In this document: piece after piece, positions 38,640 to 50,400 of the stretch
Layout: each line of letters begins with the position of its first letter
Position numbering within the stretch: the stretch's first letter is position 1
Origin: Dillenia suffruticosa
Taxonomy: Eukaryota; Streptophyta; Magnoliopsida; Dilleniales; Dilleniaceae
NCBI GenBank assembly: GCA_033439265.1
Contig: JAVTVX010000027.1
Span: 2,743,001-2,807,000, forward strand
Direction of reading: 5' to 3'
Length of the DNA: 64,000 nt
Program-made: the position numbers and the translations under genes
The notes under the pieces: generated by a model
Told to the model about the DNA's origin: nothing
The model's database searches: none
What the model saw: only the letters and a program-made list of their open reading frames with translations

Positions 38640-41400
38640 CCCTCTCTCTACCTTCCGTCGGAAGCTTTGGCATCCTTTCGAGAGAGAGAGGAACCATTGC
38701 TGGTGGCCTTCCAAATCATTGAGTCCTCCACTCCTTCATTCCTTGGGATTAAGATTCCTCTTTTCTCCTCTACTTTGTCTCTACTAATCCAATCCCTCAG
38801 ATCATGCTGCTTCCAATGGCCCTCATTATCGATGAAGTCGATAACTTTGAACTAGGGGTGGTTTCTCGGAAGAGAGGCGATGGCATGGTCAATAAGATAG
38901 CTTCTACTATTCATAATGCCCCTCCACATGCTAGAGCTTCTAGACTTATTCCTGCAATGTAGTAAGTTGCTCCTACTTAAATGCTTGGCCTCAGCACTTG
39001 GCACCAAAGAGAGTTGTCGCCTTTAACAAGCTGCCACCCCAATTTGGTAAGCATGGCCATATTACTCTTCGAATCCTTAATCCTAAACCTCCCTCCCTTT
39101 TGGATTTGCAGGCTGTCCCCCAATTTACCAAGTGGATTCTCTTTTCGCCTTCTCTACTCCCCCGAAGGAAATTTCAGTTCATTCGTCCAGCTTGTTGCAG
39201 ATGTCTTTCGGAAGCTATGCAATCTGCATATTGTACATGGGAATGACCGTGTTCACGGATTGAATAAGGACTTTTCTACCCACTGAACTTAGTACCTTAG
39301 CCTTCCAATCGTAGAGCTTGTTTTGAACTCTTTCTACTAAGTAATTAAAGTGATTTTTCCTGGCTCTTTTATGGATCATTAGGACTCCTAGATACCTACC
39401 AAGGTCCTCCGAGGGGGTGAATTTGCTTATGGTTGTAAGAGAGCTTTTGGTAGTCCAAGGAGTCTTGGGAGAATCAAATCCTTAACTTAGAGGGATTGAT
39501 CTCCGGGCCGTTTTCCTCTGAAAATTCTCTAAGACAATTAAGGATGGTACTTAGGTTTAGGTGCTCAGTCTCGGCAAATAAGAGCAGGTCATCTGCAAAG
39601 AAGAGATACGAGATCGGGGGGCTTCTCTTGCTAGGCTTGATGGGATTCAATCTTCTTTTTCTAACTTTTTCCTGAATCATGTGGGACAACCTCTCCGTAA
39701 CCAGCATGAACAAGTAGGGAAACGATAGGTCGCCTTGTCTTAGGCCTTGGCCACTCTTCATGGCTGAGAGGATTTCGCCATTCCAAATGAGGGACACTTC
39801 TCTGAATGTGATGGCAAACATGATAAGCTTAATCAAGGAGGGAGGCATATTAACGTTGACCAGCACCTTATCAAGGTACTCCCAGCTCACATTATTGGAA
39901 GCATTCCTTAAGTCCACCTTTAAATTCATACCTCGCTTTTCTATTAGGCTTGCAAAGCGATTGGATGCTTCTTGGGTTACAGCTATGTTGCTGGCGGTGC
40001 CTCTTCTCAGAAGGAAGCTGCTTTGGTGGGGCCCGATGATCTTTTGAAGAATAGGCCTTGGTCTATGGATTATGACCTTAGAGAGCACTTTATAAGAGGT
40101 GTTGAGTAAACTTATAAGTCTGAAGTCACTTACTCTTTTGGGGTTATCTCTTTTAGGGATTAGCACCGTGTAGGCGTTAGTTAATTCAAGGAAGAAAAAT
40201 CCATCTTTCAGCACAGCATTCACAAAGTTACAGGAGTCTTTACTAGCTGCCAATACTTCCAGTAAAAAATTGGCTGGAGACCATCAGGGCTAGGGGCTTT
40301 AAGACCAAACATAGAGAAAACAGTATGCCGGACTTCTTCTTCATTGATCAGACTGAATAAATTCTCGCGGTGAATAGATTCATCCTTCTGGATGATGTGG
40401 TGAAATCTAGAGCTAGGATGAACCACAGCCTTTCCCCTAAACATGTCCAAAAAATGACCTCTAACATGAATCTTCAGGCTTTCCGGTCGGTGCATCAATT
40501 TCCATCCACCATAAGAGCTGTGATTCTATTCTTCTATCTCCTAATCTCAGTTGTAATGTGGAAAAACTTGGTGTTTCTGTCCCCATTGATTAGCCAGTTT
40601 ATTCTTGATTTTTGTTGTAAAAAAATTTTCTCCTCTTCTGGCACTTTGTCATATTCATTTAAGAGCTCTCTCTCTAAATCTTGAAGAGCCACCAATTGAT
40701 TGTAATAATTGGAAGATTGGAGCCCTTCAGCCTTGCTTCAAGCTTTCTTTTCCTCCCGAAGATATTGACAAAGACCATCTTATTCCAAATCTTGAGCTCT
40801 TCAACAGTTTTCTTAATAGACTAAGGGAGGAAACCCTCACCGGTTGCCCAAACTCTTTAGAAAATTCCACTGAAGTCCAGGTGGGAAAGCCCAACAGCTT
40901 CACAACGGAAGGGTTTCTTATCAGGACTAGGAGGGACTGAAAGTCTTGTATAGAGGATGATTGGACGGTGGTTGCCATAGACGCAAGGGAGATTGATGAT
41001 ACGCATTTCAGGGATGGAAAGCTTGGCCTCAAGATTCCCTGGAACTCTATCAAGCTTACTTTGCAGAACAATTTTACCTTCTTGTTTCTAGTCCAAGTGA
41101 ACTTAAGGCCGAGGGAACTACAGTCAATTAGATTACAATCTTTCCCCCTATTTCTGAACTTCTCACCTTTCTTCCAGCCTCTAACATTTCTATTTGAAGT
41201 TTCATTATCTCCTGCATGATCATTGAAGTCACCCATTACAAACCAAGGGCCTGCATTCCTCGTGCTAACTGCTGCACATCATTCCAAAAGGCTAGCATAT
41301 GGTGTTCATGGGGGTGTACATAAACACGTGACCTAATACGTAGGGTTATACTAAATCTCTTCTCCTTCAACAATTCCCCCAGCAACCCTCTCAAATTTTC
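38640..41400 (-). mobile_element. L1-type LINE, 5'- and 3'-truncated, decayed
   Basis: On the minus strand the order is endonuclease, reverse transcriptase, C-terminal region. The endonuclease part shows LAFWNDVQQLARGMQ, a frame break, then MGDFNDHAGDNE (about 41380-40730). The RT part (40498-39474) has LIPKRDNPKRVSDFRLISL, GLRQGDLSFPYLF and the YLFFADDLLLFA catalytic block. The rest (39300-38640) shows KVLIQSVNTVIPMY, KSNMAMLTKLGWQL and VIDFIDNEGHWKQHDLRDWI in shifting frames. A first ORF (gag-like) and a poly(A) end are not seen. Stops and frame changes show that it is dead. Confidence 0.9.
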
Positions 41401-41497
41401 CATCAAATTTGAATTTCTTGTATCGGGTCTCAAATTGTGTTTATTTTTGTGCAACTTGACAATTCCTTATTCATGTATATTGAAGTTGGGAGAGAGA

Positions 41498-41581
41498 GGT
41501 CTGATAAGTCAGTCTTGTGATTACATCCCCTTCGTTAGTTTTATGATCCGAGATTCAAACTTTGTTATAACAAAAAAAACA
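41498..41581 (+). mobile_element. Short tRNA-like SINE with target duplication
   Basis: An AAGTTGGGAGAGAGAG copy on the left (about 41483) and AAGTTGGGGGAGAGAG on the right (about 41582) flank an 84-bp body. The body has an A-box-like TAAGTCAGTCTTGTGA and a B-box-like GAGATTCAAACTTTG, and ends in A-rich sequence. Family unknown. Confidence 0.5.
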
Positions 41582-42066
41582 AAAGTTGGGGGAGAGAGAG
41601 AGATAGAGAGAAATGGTCAAATGTTTTGGTTCGCTTTGTTTACAAATTTCATGGACAAATGTCAAGCCAAAATTGAGAAAGAAAGATATAAAATGAAACA
41701 AATCAAAATTGGCCACTAAAGCTAATTTTTGCGCGAATGACAAAAATAGAGTGCTGGTTTCTACCTGCAGAGAAGTCTCGTTGAAAGCTCCCGTCAATGC
41801 AACTATGTTGGATTTTTCAAGAGCGATAGGGAGCGCCGCAAAGCGTGGTATTGCTTTGTTTTGATTGAGGCAGAGAAATTCAATCATGATGTCTATGAAA
41901 TGTTTGCACACAATATTCATGATTGCAGCTAAGGAACGACAAACCACATTTTTATCCTTCTTCATGAAGATCCTGAAATTCGATATAAGGCAGGATCTTT
42001 CATTTAGCTGCCACGTTAGCTCCTCCGTCTAAGCTTGAAAGAATTCCTGGTGCAGCTTACAGTAGC

Positions 42067-42068
<2 letters not shown>
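41582..42068 (-). other. Unrecognised open frame region
   Basis: A 136-codon minus-strand frame (41965-41555) includes IPRFAALPIALEKSNIVAL. It runs into the SINE, so its 3' part is not a native gene. No family is recognised, and it is probably chance or a fragment. Confidence 0.3.

Positions 42069-42114
<46 letters not shown>
42069..42114. repeat. (GA)~23 microsatellite
   Basis: A pure GA run of about 46 bp. Confidence 0.95.
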
Positions 42115-42116
<2 letters not shown>

Positions 42117-42859
42117 TTATGGCCGGTTGATGGTTTTGGCTTTAGCCCACTTCACTGTTCATCCCTTTTTTTTTTTTTTCCTATAACAAAAGGGAACGCT
42201 ATTTGTTTAGGGCAAATAGTCAATAGCCTTCTTCCCCAGTACCAAAAAGAATAATAAAAAAAAAACAATAGTCAATAGCCTGGTTTTATGAGATCCAAGC
42301 ATGCTCGGGCTGAACCTTGTTGGACATAGCCATTTAAAAAGTCTCGAAGCCCTCAAAATATTTTAGCCAAGCCAGGATTAGCTGGACTAATGCTCATAAC
42401 ATGTGAGTTTTTTTATTTTTTTATTTTTTTTAATTATATGATATTTGAATCTCAAATCACGTTGAAGTAATGGATTATGATTAATAATCTGTTTCTCGAA
42501 AACAAACCTGAGTTTTAAATGAGAAGGATTATGACAAACCCATTTAAAGTATTTGGGCCCTAGTGGAGCAGGGCTAAACTAGTCCACCTAGCCCGGAAAA
42601 ATGACCGCTGGCTGATTGGGCTAGCGCGGGTAGCTCAGCCCGTGCCCGTGTCTATTTGCAGGCACTAGGCCTTTTGTTGCTACCATGAGTCCAACAGCAT
42701 TCCAATTCTCCTTACCATACTAAACTTGCCATCTTTATAATGTACAATGCGTTGTCGCACTTTTCCACAACTTCATGTTAAGAATCCTTAAATCATTGCC
42801 CACCTAGTTAATTCTTATGATTCAGAGGGAAGAAGCAAGGATTTTGACTCTATTAATTA

Positions 42860-43070
42860 TTTGGCAGCATCCAGGTTGCCACTTCTGCTCTGTTCCAGTT
42901 TCCTCTCATAGTAATGGTCAACAACGTACTGATCAGTATCTTCGAGAGGAAGAAGTAGAAGATCTTCATTTACTTCTTTCCTAAGTTCCAGCCCTGTCTA
43001 AGCATGATACTTACGAATAAACACCTTCATGGTTTGTCTTTTTGGAGCATCTTTGTTCCTAGTGGAAAAA
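42860..43070 (-). pseudogene. Unrecognised gene fragment with one in-frame stop
   Basis: The minus strand reads KRQTMKVFIRKYHA, a TAG stop, then LELRKEVNEDLLLLPLEDTD and YVVDHYYERKLEQSRSGNLD, ending in consecutive stops. The composition looks like real protein rather than chance. I do not recognise the family. Its upstream exons are not visible between here and the mTERF gene. Confidence 0.45.
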
Positions 43071-43520
43071 ACAAGTAATAAATAGAAATGGTGGTTGCGA
43101 GATTTCCACAATAGTGTTAAATGATTCCAACAAAAGAAACAGTAATTTGTACACATCAAAGACCCTGGTTGTTTTCTGGTAATTTTTCTTTTTATTTCAA
43201 GCCACTAGAACGCCAAGCATGTTATGATTTCAGTTCCAGCTAGGAAGAAAAACAAAAGCTGTGGAACACAACTTACATGGACAGGCTTCGAACTTGCAGC
43301 TCATGTTCACACAGAGTAGCTGTTGTCGATGTTCATATCTACTGGTTCTTAATCCCTAATAAGATCAGAAAACAAAGACTTCATCCACACAAGCCTTTCT
43401 CAGTCCACTGAAAATGGTTCAAAATGGCAAAAACATTATCACTCAATAACAAAAGCCATTAAACTACCAGGATTCAAATCTACCACATGCAAAAATCAAA
43501 CTGGAGTCTCGGATGAAATC

Positions 43521-44564
43521 TCAGACGAGCCCTTCAATTAATCCAAACTTCAATAAGAATTTCTTTTGATTACAGTCAAGCATTTCACTCAAGCTACAGT
43601 CTATGTTCCTTTGATTCAGAAGTTTTTGCCTCAATTCTATTCTCTTTCTAAAAGCATGGCGAAAGAAGTCAGGATAATCAGCAACTTCATCGAGTTGTCT
43701 CCCCATTACTTCTACCAAGAATCTGATCCTTGGACCAAGAGAATTTTTTATGCTCTTGATGAGAACAGGAGGATAACCTGACACCAATGCTACAATCTGC
43801 CTATCTCCAAAACCCAACCTCTTCAAATATTCCAAATTGGGTCTCAGTATTTTCTCCGCGTCTCTGCATAATACCTCAGGAAAAGTTACTACCACTCGTT
43901 GCAGATCCAACTCGGTCAGGCCTAATGATTTAAGAAATTCTGAGGTAGGTCTTAGCCTTTTATCAACACTATAGCCCATAATGAATGGATTCTTTGCTAA
44001 AACTTTACCGATCATCCCATCTTTATTCAAGCCAAGACTGGCTAGGAACTCTACAATCTGTGCAAGCTTTGTTTCAATGCTATAACTGATGAGCCTTGGA
44101 TTGAGAAAGAACATCTTACCTAGTTGCTTTTCAGAAACGCCAAGTGACTCAAAGAAAGCAAGGAGGGGACAAAGCTTCTCTTCCACACTGTGTGAGAGTA
44201 TATGAGGAAATTTGGTTATAGTAGCAGCAACCTCACTGGGTCTTGTTCCGAGTGTACCAAGACACTGAACCATTGGAACAATCTTCTCATTTAACCCTAT
44301 GGCCAGAATTTTAGGGCACTTTGAAACAACTGAAGGAATTTTCCTCTCTTCAATGCCAATGCTTTTCAAGTAAGCCCAGTTTTCCGATGCCCTTTCTCTT
44401 TGAACCGTTTCCAAACGCTTGCATTTGGTGAACATTTCCTTGATGCTGTTGTCATCAAACCCTTTGTCCCTAAAGAACCACATAATGCCACTACCCCTTT
44501 GGCTGCTAATCTCCATTTTACCTGAGAAGATTTGCACAAACCTAAGCTCCATTATTTTTAACAT
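43521..44564 (-). CDS. MTERF6: mTERF-family organellar factor (MTERF6-like)
   Basis: One uninterrupted 347-codon coding exon. It carries tandem mTERF repeats of about 36 residues, each with the leucine/proline pattern: IPSVVSKCPKILAIGL, VAATITKFPHILSHSVEEKL, GKMFFLNPRLISYSIETKL, IGKVLAKNPFIMGYSVDKRL, LQRVVVTFPEVLCRDAEKIL and IVALVSGYPPVLIKSIKNSL. The C-terminus (EVMGRQLDEVADYPDFF, SLSEMLDCNQKKFLLKFGL) is characteristic of the MTERF6/PDE191 group, nucleic-acid-binding factors needed for organellar rRNA/tRNA expression. The coding region starts 8 bases after a TTGCAG acceptor, so the gene has a 5' leader exon. The first ATG was chosen, but the conserved region begins near MEISSQRGSGIMWF, so residues 1-16 are uncertain. 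It appears intact. Confidence 0.94.
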   Translation of the reverse strand: MLKIMELRFVQIFSGKMEISSQRGSGIMWFFRDKGFDDNSIKEMFTKCKRLETVQRERASENWAYLKSIGIEERKIPSVVSKCPKILAIGLNEKIVPMVQCLGTLGTRPSEVAATITKFPHILSHSVEEKLCPLLAFFESLGVSEKQLGKMFFLNPRLISYSIETKLAQIVEFLASLGLNKDGMIGKVLAKNPFIMGYSVDKRLRPTSEFLKSLGLTELDLQRVVVTFPEVLCRDAEKILRPNLEYLKRLGFGDRQIVALVSGYPPVLIKSIKNSLGPRIRFLVEVMGRQLDEVADYPDFFRHAFRKRIELRQKLLNQRNIDCSLSEMLDCNQKKFLLKFGLIEGLV

Positions 44565-45180
44565 AATTGCTGCAACTAAACGCGTTAAGTCTTATAAATT
44601 CCAAGCAACACACAAAAGAAACGAACTAATCATAGCTTGAGAGGAAGAAAATTAGGATACCAAGATTCAATTGAACGATGAAATGAACAATTAACATGAT
44701 TTCATGATGTGGGTAGATAGTATCCTGGGTCATTGATACCAGATCTTCTCACTTACTGTTCCAAATTTAACCTTAAACGAAAGTACGCCCTTTTTGCTGA
44801 ATGTTTGTGGCTAAGAATTGATGGCTAAAAAGCAAAAGGCGACATTGCAAAACCCTTCATTGAGCAATTCAAGAAACAACTTCGCGTACTATTATCAACA
44901 TTCAATTAGAAGCTTAAATGGGAAAATTTTCAATTAACTCAATTCTCAAGAGACTTCATGACCAAACCATGCACCTAAATTTTATGAAACAAAGTAAAAA
45001 ATCAAACACATGGTGGGTTCAGATAAGAGACGGAAGATTACCTTTATGATATTTCAGAGTTAAAACATCAGTTGAATTGGGGGTGTGAGAGAGAGAGAGA
45101 GGGAGAGAGAGAGTAATTCAAAACAGAGAGGTTTGGTTCTCTTCTCTCAATCTGACGGCCTCTGTTTCTTGCCTGGAGCT
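44565..45180 (-). other. MTERF6-like 5' leader exon and intron
   Basis: Reading the minus strand, a CT-rich leader (about 45180-45043) ends ATCATAAAG at a GTAATC donor. The intron runs to TTGCAG just before 44572. Inferred from splice signals only. Confidence 0.5.
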
Positions 45181-46639
45181 GGACCAGCCGGCATGGTGGA
45201 TTGTAGATAGGGTGCGTGTGTGTTCTCTCTCTCTCCTTCTCTCTCTCACTCCCTCCCCGACAGTAATTCTGCCTCCGGTTATCTCTTGTGCGGTTGCTCG
45301 TGCGATTCGCTTTCCTTGATTTTTTTTTTCACTAATTATTCAAACAAATTATTATTTTTTTAAACATGTAAAAAGAAGTGTTTGCTCCGAGGGGAAAATT
45401 GTAAAATTAGAAAAAAAAATTATAAGGCTTTCGAATTGAATTATTTATAAATCTTGTCCGAATTTGTAGAAATTATACTATAAATCTCAAACAAATATTA
45501 ATTTAATTTTATTTTTTCATAAAAATACTAAACAAACTCGCATTAACACTAATATTTTATTATGACTCTTAAATTTTTTTTTTTTACTTTATACAAGAAT
45601 TTATTTATTATAATTTAATTATTAATGTTGTCTCATTTATTATATAGCATCATATCAAAACTATTATTTAAGATTTATAATTATAAAAGTAAAAAACTAT
45701 CCGACAAAGAAAGAGATTTTGTCCGATATCCAAGTAACTTGTTATTCACAATTTAACCATTGTAGTTAAAATGAATTTTTACCTTCAATATCTTCCTGCA
45801 TAGGCCTTTTATACTTTTCAAATGTTTTTATCATTAAAGTGTCAATAATTTTTTTTTTTTACTTGAATTTGAATTTAGTGTTTGATCTTATTATTTGGCA
45901 ATTGATTAAATGTCTTAGTTTAGAGACGCATACACCTTGCTCTTGAATGTAAAAGACTATTAATAAGAATCGAGGAGTTGATGAGTTATAATTCAATTAA
46001 TATCTTTTTTCTTTTCGATAAAGGTTCGAACATCGTATATATCTAAATAAAAAAAAAAAGAAAGAAACACTGTTACATGAAGAGTCTCACTAATGGGGGG
46101 TTGTCGACAAGTATGTTTTCGAGTTTCCAGAATTTTCGTCTAATTTGCTTGAGATATTCACCGAAACCCAAGTGGGTATTGATGAGTTGCATTTTGAGTA
46201 TGGTCATGCTAAGGTTGCTACTGAGGTTTTTTAACATGAGAAATTAACATGTGTAAATTGATATTCACCGAAGTGGGTATTGGTGATTTGGTGGTGTTGT
46301 GAGGGATGGGGAGAAGCCGTTCGATGAAATGAGGGAGAAGGATTGAGCCCGATATTATTAGTTTTGTAATCGAGCCGACTATTCAAAATCTCAAACTCCA
46401 CTCGTTATAAAACCCATACATGTGAGATTGACTATGGTGAGTGTTTCGAATATCAAGCCCATTAACCACATCCACTATGTCCCGCGCCCCCTGGTTAAAG
46501 ATTTGAACCAATTATCCTGAGTTCTATCAAACCCTAGTTTTCAACTTCCCAATATTGAAACATCATTTGGGGTTCAATTAGTTTCAAGCTTTACAATCTC
46601 TCTTTCTCTCTCTCTCTAGAAATGTAGACATTTCCAGAT
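45181..46639. other. AT-rich intergenic; possible gene scrap
   Basis: Mostly AT-rich. At about 46107-46230 the plus strand encodes KYVFEFPEFSSNLLEIFTET followed by GIDELHFEYGHAKVATEVF before a stop. This is protein-like but unrecognised, perhaps a gene fragment. Confidence 0.35.
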
Positions 46640-47160
46640 GCTCATTTTTGCTTGCCAGAGAATCCAATTAGCTCCATGGACAAGTGTTGATAACCAGAAC
46701 TCTATGTATGCCGATGTTCTGGATCACACCCTTTATAATTTTCATTAAAATAGATGCAATCTATCTCTCTCTCTCCCTCCTCTTATATGGAATCCCCACT
46801 AAGACGATTTTCTCTGGTCTATTCCGAATAAGAATATAGCATTCCATGCTTGTAAATGCGTCAAGAAACAGTAGATATGGCTATTTTACATAATTGTTAT
46901 CCTGGACAGGTGTTTTTGGTATTATATCAATTAGTATCAAAGTCATATTCTGATTAATTTAGTTTGGGATTTGTAGTGGTCGATTTAAAGAAACTATTTT
47001 CTCAACGTAGTTTTTCCATACCTAATCAGCGAATCGAATTTGAGAATTTAATTAAAAACCCTAATAATACATTCTACTTAGCCAACTAACCGGTTTATTG
47101 TTACCCTGTTTGCTTGTTCTTTCACGGGCCTAGCGTTTTTAACAGGAAAAGATTAAACCG
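46640..47160 (+). pseudogene. PGG-domain relic, paralogous to 63.05-63.35 kb
   Basis: GATAACCAGAACTC (GDNQNS, the PGG core region) followed by ATCTGGATCACAC-like, TAGATGCAATCT, GAATCCC(C/T)ACTAAGACGATT and TTTGCTTGTTCTTTC segments parallels 63048-63345. It is heavily decayed, and lies tail-to-tail with the intact minus-strand ankyrin gene. Confidence 0.6.
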
Positions 47161-47423
47161 CGGCCATGCCATGCACCATTTGATTTGGCCAACACTGCCC
47201 GCCAACTGACAGAATAGCACCAATAGAAGAGAGAGAGAGAGAGAGAGAGAACAAGCCTCATTATGCACCAAAACAGCTTTTTATTAAAAAAAAAAAAAGG
47301 TTCTAAACAATTTGGTACATTGGCTGGAAATGTAACAATGAGCTTATTTTGTAACGCACTTCTCAATAAAATAATAATAAAAAATAATTCTTCTCAATAA
47401 AATAATAATAAAAAATTACATTG

Positions 47424-50400
47424 TTACCATGGCAATCTTTTTTTGTTGAAAATGCTAGGACCGTACGTGGAAAGAGCAATCTCAACGAGAAGAGGAAACT
47501 GCAACAGAGCGAAAAGGGTAATGGGAATGCTGCCAAGCAAAATAATTGGTATAATAATCCAATCTAGTCTTTCATGTAGCATCATGTAGAGTGTTGCACC
47601 AAAGGCTATCATCATGGTTGCAATAGAGACGAAAAGCGTAGACAAAGCAATAATCAATTTGTTGGGTAGAGATTTGAGAAAATCATCTTCTGCATAGCGG
47701 GTGGTGAGAATTCCTAAGAATATTAGTATGGATGTTGTAGAGGAGAAGAGAGAGATTGCAACTGAGATGATGAAAACCATGAATGGGGTGACAATGCCTG
47801 CTTCCTTTCCCAAGAACACAGGCAAGCCCGAGTTTTGGTCATTACCACCTGGAACTGTAAATGCTGCGGTAAACATGATAGTAGCAATGAGAGTAGCCAC
47901 AACCATACCAAATGTTGCTGTGTCTTTCATCCACTTCTCTCCTTCTTTAACCAAGTTCTCGTGTTGCACGGTAAACAAGTCTCTCGGTGTCCTTCCCTCG
48001 ATGTTTCTTGCTTCCTTGAACTTGGGCTCCACAATTTTTTCCACCTCCTACAATTGTATCATTGACCACATTTGATTATAGTTCTTTTATGACCGATATG
48101 AAGTATAAGAAAGATAAACTAGACTAATGAACAGTTGATCTAATGAAATATTATATTGCTTAATCAAGTTTTAGATTTAAAATTTAAAAATAAAAAAAAT
48201 TATATTATAAGAACTATCATATAAATAGGATTCTCACAAATGTTCGAATCGAAATAGTTGGAGTATGATTTTTGATATCTTGACGGATTAAAAAAAAAAA
48301 ATAGGAAAGATAGACAAAGCATGGGACGGCCTTTTCAATATATCTAAATATAAAGCAATCCTGGGATTTAGCTCCTTTGAAGCTAGGCTTGCCCGGAGCA
48401 TGTTATGAAAGCTCAGCCCTTCTAGGCCTGGGCCTAATTTTAGGTCAGACTAGGTTTGACTGCATCTGACCTTTTTTCCTGGTTATTGCTAAAGAAAAAC
48501 ATATGCAAAGCACAAAAAAATCGTTTCAACTTATTTTTGAACACTCAATGCAAAGTAAAAAATTGAAAACCTTAAACCATTGTAGCTCCCTTTGCATTTG
48601 TAAAGCACCACCCGACTTTCGACCTAGCTGAGAAGAGGGAGCTAGCATTGCGGCATGATGTAACATATTGTTACCAAATGCGTCTCTGTAGCCCACTATA
48701 ATATACTTCTTTGTGCCCATTTCGTACATAAGGTTGAAAATATTTTCCTGGCGTTGGAGCACTGCATAATTAAAGGGATATCTTCCATGCTCATCAAAGA
48801 ACCATATCAAATCAGGATAAGACTTAAACACCTCAATGACAAACTCAATCAGCCCATATTCAACAGCACGGAACAATGCCTGTGATATCCCACTCTTCGA
48901 AAACTCTGACCAGTCCAAAACGGATATCTCTTTACAAAGTTTATTTAGCAATTCAAGAGCTTGAGCATGTATCAGCTTTCGCTCTTCTATATGTTTAACA
49001 CCTGGAACTATGATGACCAGAAACACAATTAGGGCAAATTGGCTGAGTGGAAGGTATATACTCAAATTAAGAAAGAAGAATTAGGCGATCATATTTTGTC
49101 ATCATGCATACCCAAAATTTTTGTGATTCTCCAAAACTCTCCAAACAATTTGCCAAGTGCTGCATATGAAAATTTGGACAAACATGTTAACTTCCTCTAA
49201 CTTGTGTGTGTGTGTGAGTGAGAGAAAGAGAGAGAGAGAGAGAGCATACATTGGACTACAATGTTCCTATGATCGTCTTGACTTCCTCCTGGAATTTGGA
49301 TGTTGATTTGGAGATTGCTTTGAGCATAAGAAGATTGTATAGGTATACCTTCCATATTAAACATGGCTATGTTACTAATGTGTTGGACATCCCTTAGATA
49401 AGTATCAAAGAGAGGGACTATAATCGCTGTCTAGGGACAATTTTGTTCTTGGGGTACTCACAAGGATAGATAAATCTTTCCCAGAAAAGAAGGTGATCAC
49501 CACTGAAAAATGAAGTGGTTGTTCGAGCCAACACATACACACCAGAACGTTCCTCTGAGTCCCAACCAAAAGCCAAACGGGGGCATCGTTGAAGTAAATC
49601 CAATGCAACATCTGATACATGGTATTGCCAAACAGCACTAATAGTAGTTGGCATAATACTTTTCAAGAATTTTTATTGAGTCTAACTTTGAGGCCTAAGA
49701 TGTTCTTACCAAGAATATCAGCAGCAATGCAATTAGTTAGAAGAGTCGTACCATTCGTGTTGCCTTGCTCTGGGGTTAGGTCTTCTAGAGGAGTAAGAGA
49801 ATAAAGATAGCGGGTCATATTAGTATGCCCAGTTGCAGAAGATAATACAACCGGGATTTCATTGTACTTGGTTCTGATTCTAACCAAGTTCTTATTCTTT
49901 TTTGTCATTATTTCTGCAATTTGAGTTGTTCCACCTCGCGCAGCAATAGCAAGTGCTGTGTAGCCGTCAACCTCTTGTACTGCCAAGTCTTGTTCTGACA
50001 ACGATTTCACCAACTCTTCCACAATCTCCACGTGCCCTGCAGTTACTGCAAGGTGGAGCGGTGTTTTTCCCGGGTGTGAAATTTTCATTCCTACTAGGTG
50101 GGGATGCAGGTCAAGAACCTCTTTGGCAGTCTTCCAATCTCCACGATCCACAGCCTTGTGAAGCTTAACAAAATGAATGTTCATATTTTCCTGCATCCCT
50201 GCCAAGGGTTGCTGATTTAAGACAAGGACCAAGTAAAGTCTGCAGGGTCCTTGAACGGCGATCTTGAGTTCAAGGCATTTATTACTCATAAGCAACATGG
50301 GACAATATACAACTTTGTTTATTCTACGTTTTTGGAGTCATGGATATGAGCTATGAAGAATTTGCTGCCAAGATTGGGATATAAACAGGTGAAGTTATAT

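Noticed and set aside
44419-44640. Plus-strand open frame overlapping the mTERF start
   Set aside because: Antisense shadow of the mTERF coding exon.
49405-49638. Frame LFGNTMYQMLHWIYFN over ankyrin exon 3
   Set aside because: The neighbouring frame DVALDLLQRCPRLAFGW matches the family and fits exon phases on both sides.
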